Of a stretch of DNA of 64,000 bases, positions 56,002-64,000 are shown piece by piece. The position numbers and the translations under genes are program-made. The notes under the pieces were generated by a model that did no database searches, was not told the origin of the DNA, and saw only the letters and a program-made list of their open reading frames with translations. This DNA is from Certhia americana (taxonomy: Eukaryota > Chordata > Aves > Passeriformes > Certhiidae). The stretch spans positions 2,321,027-2,385,026 of the forward strand of contig JAGMWU010000028.1 of assembly GCA_018697195.1 (NCBI GenBank), in the 5' to 3' direction. Numbering within the stretch: position 1 is the stretch's first letter; each line of letters opens with the position of its first letter.

Positions 56002-56814
56002 ATGGCCCCGGGGCCCGTGGCGCTGCCGGTGCCGTTGCTGGTGGCGGCGGCCCGGGAGACGCTGGGTGCCGGGTCCGGGCGGCGGCGGCGGCTGCCCGCG
56101 GCCCGAGCGCTGCAGGCGGCCGGGGAGGTGCTGGCGGTGGCGGCCGGGCTGAAGCCGGCGCTGCTGTGGGACTGCGGGGCCGCTGGCCCGGCCGAGCTGC
56201 GGCGGTACCTGGGTAGGCTGCGGGAGGCCGGGCTGGCCCCGGGCCACCTCCACGTGCTGGGCATGGGCGGCTCGGCGCTGGTGCTGCGGCCGGGGCCGGT
56301 CCGCAGCCGGGTTCTGGCCGTGCTCCGTGCCCGGTGCGCTCCGCTCGTGGAGGTGTCGGCGGGGCGGCGGAGCCCGGCGCTCTGCGGCCCGGCCGAGGCA
56401 CAGCCCCTGCTCCGTCACCTCGCCGCCCTCCTGGGCCACCTGCGGGACGCCGAGGCTGCCACCACCGAGCCGGTGACCGCCAGCGAGGTTGTGCCCGGCG
56501 ACTGGAACCTGTGCACCGTGGCCGGGGTGCTGCTGGGCTACCCCGCCGTGTACACCTTCGCCGAGGGCGCCGAGAACTGCCTGGCGCTGACCCCGCTGCG
56601 GGTGTTCACGGCACAGGCCTCCTGCCCCCGGATCAAGGATGGGCTCAGGGTCCAGATCTACTCCTTCAGCGTCCCGGAGAGCCTCTATGCGGAGCTCAGG
56701 GACGTGCTGGATGCCTGGTGCCAGGAGCTCAAGGAGGCTTTCAGTGCTCAGAGTGATTTTGTGGATCTCTGCATTTCGAGCGAGGTCGTGTCTCTTCCAG
56801 CAGTTGCCTTGTAA
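56002..56814 (+). CDS. C1orf74: C1orf74 orthologue (UPF0739 family)
   Basis: A single uninterrupted exon of 270 residues, about the human length (269). It starts MAPGPVALPVPLL after a GC-rich 5' region and ends with CISSEVVSLPAVAL. Signature blocks are WDCGAAGPAEL near the N-terminus, VPGDWNLCTVAGVLLGYP (about 164-181), YTFAEGAENCLALTPLRVF and YSFSVPE near the C-terminus. The family has no assigned function and I see no catalytic motif, signal peptide or membrane segment. Its position between IRF6 and TRAF3IP3 matches the human locus, supporting the name. The N-terminal half is strikingly rich in Arg, Gly, Ala and Leu, reflecting the high GC content. Confidence 0.93.
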   Translation: MAPGPVALPVPLLVAAARETLGAGSGRRRRLPAARALQAAGEVLAVAAGLKPALLWDCGAAGPAELRRYLGRLREAGLAPGHLHVLGMGGSALVLRPGPVRSRVLAVLRARCAPLVEVSAGRRSPALCGPAEAQPLLRHLAALLGHLRDAEAATTEPVTASEVVPGDWNLCTVAGVLLGYPAVYTFAEGAENCLALTPLRVFTAQASCPRIKDGLRVQIYSFSVPESLYAELRDVLDAWCQELKEAFSAQSDFVDLCISSEVVSLPAVAL

Positions 56815-57105
56815 AACACGAGCATACTCGGACTTTTCAGCCTTCCTCACTGCATCAGGGACCAAGGCAGAAGATCCAGTTCCCTGTCTGTTTTGTCCCC
56901 TGCATCTCCTGTGGGCTGAAGGCTGAATTGTGACAGTCACCGCAGGCCGGTGGCAAAACCAAATACATGTTCTTCTTAAAAAAAGAGTGTGTGGACATGT
57001 GTGTGGATATACATGCTGCCAGCTGCTCTACCTTGGTGCTGCCTGCCTGCACATCACACCCTGCAAAGTCAGTGTGTATTTATTTGCAGTGGGCAGCTGA
57101 AGATT

Positions 57106-57111
57106 AATAAA
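57106..57111 (+). terminator. C1orf74: C1orf74 poly(A) signal
   Basis: AATAAA within 'AGATTAATAAATGATTTGG', 292 bases after the stop. Cleavage would fall near 57125-57135, facing the TRAF3IP3 3' end. Confidence 0.7.
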
Positions 57112-57146
57112 TGATTTGGACATCACAGTGCTTTGTATTAGTGAAG

Positions 57147-57152
57147 TTTATT
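57147..57152 (-). terminator. TRAF3IP3: Possible TRAF3IP3 poly(A) signal
   Basis: On the minus strand AATAAA lies about 760 bases after the TRAF3IP3 stop codon; a second one is at 57084-57079. With the first signal, cleavage would fall near 57125-57135, where C1orf74 is also predicted to end. Confidence 0.5.
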
Positions 57153-57154
57153 GT

Positions 57155-57913
57155 AGGCTCCATGTGTATTTACTAAGTGTGTATTACACTTCTATTTCAG
57201 GTATATTTCTTTCCCATGCGAGGTGATGTCATGGCCTGTGTTGTATCAGTGCCTGCACATGAATGAGAGGCAAGTGCTGCTGTAAAACCTGCATGGTACA
57301 GCTGCAAAAGGGACTTCAAACCCCTGTGTCTGATGAATTCATACCGTGCTGGCAGTGCAAGGGACACAGGTGTGGCTGTGGGGATGCTCAGCCACAAGAG
57401 AGGCTGGAGGAGTGGGACAGAACGGGGTCTGGTGGGTGTGAGGTGGGAGAATGGCTCAGGACACACGAGGGGACTGTGCTAAAGAGCTCACCTGAGCTGG
57501 GTTTCTTTGTCAGGTGGGAGTAGAGATTGCCCAGGATCGAGTACTTCCCATTTAGGGAGGCTATAAATACGGGAGGAGAACTTGGGGGGTGTAAAACCCA
57601 GGCAGGCTGGATGCCAAGGGCACAGGATGCTCTGTCCCTCTCCCAGCAGTGGTGGCCGGAGGGGATTTGTCCCTCAGTGTCTCGGGGACTGAGCAGTGCA
57701 GCCTTCAGCAGGAACAGAGTAAAGAAAGCAGCCGAGGGAAGGGGTGCTGTTCCCTGGGAGTGAAGCAGGAGTCTGATATCGCCTGGAGTGAGACCAGCTC
57801 AGGATACAAACCCAACGCGCACGTACAAAACAGCAGAAGGTGTGGTGAGCTCAGGTAGCTTTGGTGAAGCAGAGGTCAGTTCCCGCAGGGCAGTCAGTCA
57901 TCCAGGAGCTCCT
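57155..57913 (-). other. TRAF3IP3: TRAF3IP3 3' UTR
   Basis: Between the stop codon and the proposed poly(A) signal on the minus strand. No other gene is supported. A TATAAATA word is present on the plus strand at 57562. Confidence 0.55.
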
Positions 57914-60900
57914 TCACAGCCCGTAACTGGCGAGGAAGGTGGCGATGGCCACTGCTGCCACTGCCACCAGGAGAGGGATCCAGGGACCACGCCGTCTCTG
58001 CCAGGAGGAGCTTGCATTACTAGGGGTGTGCTGGGGGATGCCCTAACACACATGTCAGAGGACAGTGCACAAAGCAGGGGGGGGTCTGTCCCTGACCGGG
58101 GTGCCACCTGTGCCTGGCTGCCGTGGGAGCGGTTCAGCTCGTCGCGGCACTGGCGCAGCCGGGTCAGGCAGGACTGGTACTCCTCACTCAACGCCTCCAG
58201 CTCCGAGCGCAGCTCAGAGCACTGCGAGCACAGCAAGGGGCTCTCAGCAGGAGGAGACCCCTCGGTTCTGTGCACTCCTCGAGTGGCTGGGCTGCTGCAG
58301 TGGCTGCAGCGCTGCAGCCCAGCATGGCTCAGCTCTGCTGCCCGAGCATCCTCGAGTACCTGCAGGGACAGAGCAGAGCTCAGCGTTACTGCAGCGTGGT
58401 GCTGGGGCAGTGCCCGGCCTGCCACCATCCCACACCTGCCTGGCTTTTCTGCCAACAGCCACAGCACAGGGGGGAAAGGAGCAGGAGTGATTTCTGCCAC
58501 CACAGGAATGTGCAGGTCAGGAAGATGCGGAATGCAGAATCCTGTCAGGGTTTGCACCTCAATCTGAAATTCCTTCTGCATTTCACTGATCCGGACAGCA
58601 GCTGTTCCTGACAGTCCTTTTAACCCTCTGAGAGATGGGACATGTGGGACAGGTGTCTTGGTTGTGCTGCACAACCCCAAAACTCAGGGATTTTCCTTTT
58701 CCTAACCACCCAGATAGAGCAAGTTCTCTCTGACATTCTGATGAGCAGAGCTTTGGCATGTCTTGTCCCCCCTCCTTGTTGCTGTGAGTGTGCTCTATAA
58801 ACCCCTCCCAGGAGCTGCTGGGTGATGCCTGATGGTGTGGTGCTCTCAGCTCTGTGGGTTAGTGTGACAAACTCTTCTCCTGTGTGGCTCTCAGCTCTGC
58901 TCCAGTAAGTTACAAATATATATTTTTAGTAAGTCCTTTTTAATAAATCCTTGCTGGCTGAGCGTTGCTGTAAGAATTAAGGGGCTGTTGGTTGGCAGAA
59001 GGCTGGTTTGATGGCAAAGTGTGTGTAAAAGGCTGCAAAGCTTTGGTTGGTTGGGTTTTCTTGCAGCCCAGTTGTACATTGGCATTGCTTCTCTTAACAG
59101 ACCCCTCCTGTTATTGTTGTTATTGCAAGTATTTTCTTTACCTCCACTCCTTTGTGCTCAGGAGCTTGGTTCTTAAAGTGTGGCCTTGGCTTTTCCCTGT
59201 GAGGCTGCTGAGGCTCCTGTCTGTGAGAGCAGGAGTGGGTTTGTACAGGGAGAGCTCTGCTCCTGCAACCAAGGCTGCTGCAGCCCAGTCCTTGTGTGGG
59301 TGCTTTGTTGGGGATTTAGGCAAGAGTGGTATCAGGATAAAAATTCAGGGGAGATAATCCCTACAGGGGACACCAAGCCTGGGTTACCTGCAGGAGCTTT
59401 GGTGTGTGGGGTTTCTGCTGGAGCTCTCGCACTACCAACAGCTGAGTTTTTTCCTCACCTCGTTCTCCTTTGCCGTGAGCTGGGATGTCATTTTCTGTAT
59501 CTCATCCTTCAGACTTTCTCTTCCCTCCTCCTCCTCGGGGTGCTCTAACAGAGTGTTTTGGTTTTCCTTGGCAGGAGTGAGAGGTGGGGTCTGTGTGGTG
59601 GAAACCTGGTCTAGAAAACAGTTCTTCTGATGAGAAACAGCTCCAGGCTCTGGCTTGGCTTTAGCTCTTGTTTACTCAGCACAGTTTAAGGATGAAGTTT
59701 GTCTGCTATGCACAAAGCAGAAGACACAGGAGGCTGAGTTTGTTATTGTAGGCCTGTCTCTGCTGTAGCTACAAGTTCAGCATCTTAAGAGCAATGTTTC
59801 TAAGCAGTTGCCAGAAATGGAGGGGAGTGAGAGTTAAAATGCCTTTTTTATTACTTTCTTTTTGTCAGGTACAGCTGTAATTGCAATTATACACTGGAAT
59901 GTGTTTTGTTTGGAAAAAAATATGGCATAGCCACTGAAGTAGAATTTGCTGTGAAATCCATTTATTTTTTAAAGTGTTTGCCATCATAAGTACATTTATG
60001 TTTTAATGTTAGCTAGCAAAACAACTCATTCTGTGTAGCTCTAAAATAACCCTTTATTCTAAACCACTGTAGACTTTTCCTAGAGTTAGGGCTAGTGTTC
60101 CTGTGTCCAGGGAGTGCTACGTGGGGGTTACAAAGTTTGCTGACCTTTCCTTTGCAGGGTCACCTCCTGGCTCTTCCGTTGGTTGTTCTGGTCCTGGATC
60201 ACATCTGCGAACACAAAAAGCAACATTATTGTCTGCAGTACTAAAGGAGATCTCTAACTTTGTGCATTTCTGTGTTACTTACTCTGCAAATGGCTGATTG
60301 TTGCCTCCAGTGTTGCCTTCTGCTCTTGTTCTTTTTGCAATTTATCTGAAATAAGCATAGAAGGAAATCAAGGTTGGTGTAAATCTCTGTGTATCTTTAT
60401 GCAAGGGTGGTACTTCTCCATTCTCCACATTTGTAGAGTGGAGCAGAGGTTGTTGGCTGCCCTGGACTTTCTTCTCTGAAGGGATGTGACTTTTAGCTGT
60501 TTATTGCCCTTTCTTTTTTGGCACCTTTTTCTCTCGTGCCTTGTGTTCAAGTCATTTACAGTTTATTTCAAAACTGCTCATGCAAGTGCTGTTATGAGAT
60601 TGGAACTGAAACCCACTTTCTCTTCCTTAATTATGTTTTAGAATAGTCCTGTGTGACTTTAAACTAACATGTGTGAATTTCCTTGCCTCTCTCTGAGCTG
60701 GTGCTTTAGGACATTCTCAGTTCCTCTGTAACCCCATCGCCACGCAGCACCCGGGCTCTGTTCCACGGTCTGGCAAGGGTGAAAAGTCCTGATCCAAGCC
60801 GAGGACACATCTTAGATTTTAATTTCTTTTCAGGTCTCCCATTAGATCCTTTCCTTTGCTTCTCTGAACTCTTTAATCTAGCTTGGAACAGCTTTTGGAG

Positions 60901-63091
60901 GGCTTTGGCAATCAGAAGCTTTTGGGGCAAGTCGAGGTGCGCAGCGTGCTGGAAGCGAGCCTTGTGTGCGTGCAGCTCTAGGCACTGCGGGTTTAGGAGC
61001 CTTTCCCTTGTCCCTCCCGTGCTTTTGGAGGGCACACGTTCCCTCCAGGTACCTTGCATGTGGTGGAGGAGGCCGGCCTGGCGGTCGTTGTCGCGGCGCA
61101 GGGTGCTGGCTCTGTGCAGCAGCTCTGTGCGCTCCTCCTGCAGCGCCTTCAGCTCCTGGCGCAGCCGCTTCGTCTGTGCATTTGCTCGCTGGGCAGGGAC
61201 ACACAGACACAGCCTGCTTCGGCTTGGCAGGACATCAAAGCTCATCTCATCCTGCCCCCAGACCACCTTCCACCAGCCCAGGCTGCTCCAGGCTCCCTCC
61301 AACCTGGCTGTGGGTGCTCCCAGGATAGGGCAGCCACGGCTGCTCTGGGCAACCCGGTATCAGCTGAAGCCTGCATTCCAGAGAGAGCTGCTCCTGCAGG
61401 GAGCTGACGTACCTGAACCTCACTCTGTATAGCCTGGAAGCTGTACTGGAACTCGGTGTGTGCTGTGGTCACCGTGGTCAGTTCCTCTTTGAGTGTGGCA
61501 TTGTGCTCTTTCCAGAGGGCAAGGTCCTCTCGTGTCTCTGCCAGGATCCTCTGGAGGGGAGAGCAGGGACCCAGGGCTGGGTGGGACCAGGGCCCCGGGG
61601 GATGGTGCCAGCCTGCCCTGGGTGACACCAGCTGGGCAGCCATGGCTCCCCCAGCATCAGCATCCAGAATGCTGTGTGGGGCTGATGCCATCTGATGGAC
61701 AGAGCCAACATGGGCAGTGTTCCCTCTGGAACACATTCCTGTGCTGCCCGCAGGCTTGAGAAGCTTGCTGGTACTTGGGATAAAACTCACTTGTTTTTCT
61801 GCAAATACCAGTCATCCTGTGTGTCAAGGCAATTTGCTCTCTCTTGGGGAAAGCCTGTTCTTGTATAAATGAGCAACTCCAGAAAAAACAGCTCTAGAGA
61901 CCTCGAGCCTTGGTGCCTGTTGGTGTGTGCAGAGCAGGGAATGGCCCAGAGGGATGGTGGGGGGCATGGGATTGCAATTCAAGCTGACAAACCTGAGTAC
62001 TTTTCCCCAGCTGTGAGCTGTTTGTAACTTGATGTGCAGTGAACACAGGTTGCATTAAAGCTGCTTTGGGCTTTGCTGAGTAGCTAAAACTTCATGATTT
62101 TTTATCTTTGCTGCTAATGGTAAGTCTGTCATCACCTTTCCCTGACATGTGGGTTTTCTTTGTTACAGTTGGACTAAATTAAAGCTGAACCAGGTATAAG
62201 ACATGTCACTCACCTGAGAGTTTTGCAGCTGCTGCTCTGTTTGGAGTTTGTCCTCCAGCATCTTCTGAAGAGCCTCTTTTGCCTTCTGCTCATAGGTCTG
62301 CTTCTGATCCTCCATCTCTATCAGGATCTTCTTCACACAATCCTTTGAGTAACTCTTTAAAGAAAGTAGGAGCTTGAAGTTCTTATCAGTCAGAATTCTG
62401 ACCTTGTTAAACCTGAGTATGAGCAAACCCAGAGTGTGTAAATGCTACTACTAATGTGCTGTGAAGCATTGCTTCAGCAAAGAGTTAAAGTCCTTTTTGG
62501 ATAGGTATCTAATCAGATGGATGTAGAAACTGAGACCTGGCCCAGTTACAAGGCTTGGTTTTGTTTTCCTGCCTTTCCTCACCTGGGTTTGTCAGTGAAT
62601 CAGACAATACCTGGGTGCAGGCCTGCAGCTGATTTTCCAGCACCCGTAGTTTACACCTCAGTTTGTCTTCGTTCAGCTGACCCTGGGAAAAAACAATTGA
62701 AGTGAGATGTGAAATCATGAACTGCACAATGTGCCCCCAGTGTTTTGTTGGGTTGTGTTTTGATTCATTTTCTCCCTTCATCTGTAATTGGATCAAAGTC
62801 TCTTCAGTGCTGGGAGCTCCAGTGAACCTTCCCAGCCTCAGAATAAATGCAATATGGGGGAAGTAAAACTTGTATGGATTGAAAACCTGTCCTGGGGCAG
62901 TTTCTCTGGTTACTGAGTGCAGGTGCTGGCAGTGACAGGACAAGTTAGGAGCGAGGGGATTTTGGGTTGCTGTGGCTGGCTTTGGCAGAAATGTAGCTGC
63001 TGCCTGTCCCCACAGATCCCCCTGTTCTCTGCTTGTGCTCCCTCCCTGCCTTGAGCTCCAGCTGCTGGAGCAGTCTGGTCTCGCTGTTTTC
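57914..63091 (-). CDS. TRAF3IP3: TRAF3-interacting protein 3 (5' part missing), tail-anchored coiled-coil protein
   Basis: TRAF3IP3 is a coiled-coil membrane protein of lymphocytes that binds TRAF3. Minus-strand exons join in phase: 63091-63050 (tentative), 62682-62611, 62354-62214, 61550-61413, 61188-61053, 60345-60283, 60204-60164, 59542-59459, 58359-58108 and 57997-57914 (TGA), giving 350 residues. Recognition rests on GQLNEDKLRCKLRVLENQL, EMEDQKQTYEQKAKEALQK, and the C-terminal SELEALSEEYQSCLTRLRQC followed by RRRGPWIPLLVAVAAVAIAT, a hydrophobic anchor about ten residues from the end. Most of the rest is heptad-rich (Leu, Glu, Lys, Gln). The acceptor of 59542 is the only in-frame choice nearby and is weak. 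Human TRAF3IP3 has about 551 residues, so roughly 200 N-terminal residues are unresolved upstream or beyond the window. The 58359 exon adds a cysteine-rich linker. Confidence 0.92.
61255..61405 (-). mobile_element. CR1 3' fragment in a TRAF3IP3 intron
   Basis: Plus-strand text 'CTCCCTCCAACCTGGCTGTG' and 'CAGCCACGGCTGCTCTGGGC' with AACCCGGTATCAG matches the reverse complement of a CR1 inner terminal segment. It ends only a few bases from the exon at 61413. Confidence 0.75.
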
Positions 63092-64000
63092 CTTGGAAAA
63101 TAGGTTGGGTCTGTGTTGCAACATCTGCAGTTGGGCAGGGGGATGGAGGGCACCGGTGGTGATTCATTTCCCCCATTCTCATCATCTCCTCTCGTTGTTA
63201 GTCAGGCTTTGTGGAAGCAGACTGCATGCAAATTCAGATAACATTTCTAGCAAAGAGTTCACGTAGGCTGTTTTTCCACCACCAATACTGAGAACGCCAA
63301 TATCCTCTCTGCCCACTGCTGTTTGAAGTCACGACTCTGAGAAGAAACTCCTTCATGTTACAGGAATAGCTGACAGACTCGAGCAGAACCAGACTCGTTG
63401 GTGTCTCAGCACTGTTTAAATTTGCGCAGAGGCACATTTACAGTCCCAAAGACTGAATATTCCCAGTTCAGTTGTTGGTGCAAAGAACTAAAGGCTTAGT
63501 TAAGTAAGTAGGTGGAATTTTGAAAAGCAATTTTAGATGTGCAATATTCTGCCTGGTTTTCCTCAGTTCTCCTCCCCCGTTGTCTGCACAGGTTCCAGCT
63601 GCTGTGCACAGTGGCACGAAGCAATCAAGCTCTCTCGGGTTTATATAAAATGTTTTTTGTTTTTGTCTCTGTTGATTGGCTGTTTACCGCTGACCTGGGA
63701 ATGTAAAGTTTTGTTTTCCCCAGCCAGAGATCTTGAAAGACAGGCTGTGAGTCGTTTCTTCTTGTGTTTTCTTCATTGTTTATTATTTCTTATCATTAAA
63801 TTCTGTTCCTGACTTGCAGAGCTCTTTCTTGCAGGTCAGTCCAAGGAATAAATCCCAAAAAGCCCCTATGCTAACTACCTAATGCTCTAATGCTGAAATG
63901 CTCCCACCCTCAGGGATGGATATTTATATTACAATCCACGTAATCAGTATTTCTAATACTTCTCCAATAACTATTGTTTTTGTCAGAAGGTTAGAAGGTT
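63092..64000 (-). other. Upstream TRAF3IP3 sequence, unresolved
   Basis: The 5' exons of TRAF3IP3 should lie here or beyond the right edge, but I found no frame with convincing homology and splice sites. A frame at 63437-63234 (minus) is not recognisable. Confidence 0.4.

Noticed and set aside
55403..56401. 332-codon minus-strand frame
   Set aside because: Same cause: antisense C1orf74 plus repeat; composition Pro/Arg/Gly with no family similarity.
55423..56940. 505-codon minus-strand frame across C1orf74 and its upstream repeat
   Set aside because: It is antisense to a well-supported single-exon gene, and its second half is minisatellite-encoded (GRRAGCRAG-type repeats). High GC and repeat lengths divisible by three explain its openness.
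57562..57569. TATAAATA on the plus strand within the TRAF3IP3 3' UTR
   Set aside because: One isolated TATA word with no supporting start, exon or CpG context; chance is sufficient.
63234..63437. 67-codon minus-strand frame as a possible TRAF3IP3 upstream exon
   Set aside because: No splice sites in phase and no resemblance to the N-terminal part of the family.

Overview
This is a vertebrate, almost certainly avian, genomic window. Every confident coding gene is split by GT-AG introns except one, and the orthologues are all recognisable vertebrate genes. At least ten interspersed fragments look like the 3' end of the avian LINE CR1. Compact, GC-rich genes with CpG-island promoters and many GC-rich minisatellites suggest a bird microchromosome. 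I cannot name the species.

Layout, left to right. (1) 1-3466, + strand: WDR77 (MEP50), the PRMT5 methylosome WD40 subunit; ten exons, with the start codon off the left edge. (2) 20290-9254, - strand: the orthologue of human C6orf132, a large proline-rich protein with five coding exons, one of 2.8 kb. (3) 26769-27202, + strand: a small gene matching GUCA1ANB by position and character. (4) 28839-32635, + strand: GUCA1A (GCAP1). (5) 42745-38649, - strand: GUCA1B (GCAP2), tail-to-tail with GUCA1A. (6) 47480-54928, + strand: IRF6, with a minisatellite-rich CpG-island 5' region and seven coding exons. (7) 56002-57111, + strand: C1orf74, a single coding exon. (8) 63091-57914, - strand: the 3' two-thirds of TRAF3IP3, ending in a C-terminal membrane anchor; its 5' exons are unresolved or outside the window. 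Assembly gaps lie at 34479-35276 and 47740-47796.

These are not one pathway. They are three conserved neighbourhoods joined together: WDR77 (human 1p13), C6orf132-GUCA1ANB-GUCA1A-GUCA1B (human 6p21.1) and IRF6-C1orf74-TRAF3IP3 (human 1q32.2). Chicken chromosome 26 is known to carry these human segments. Within the blocks, the two GCAP genes share phototransduction: Ca2+-dependent control of photoreceptor guanylate cyclase. IRF6 controls epithelial differentiation. TRAF3IP3 acts in lymphocyte signalling.

I found no undescribed multi-gene system. The most notable signals are non-coding: an IRF6 promoter minisatellite carrying 12 exact copies of a splice-donor/E-box octamer, a five-copy phased octamer-like array upstream of C6orf132, CRX-type site clusters by both GCAP genes, a triplicated poly(A)-signal unit, a 27-bp frame-preserving minisatellite in GUCA1A intron 1, and 3' ends of C1orf74 and TRAF3IP3 that appear to meet. 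In coding sequence, a CxxC pair in avian TRAF3IP3 and a probable GC-AG intron stand out.
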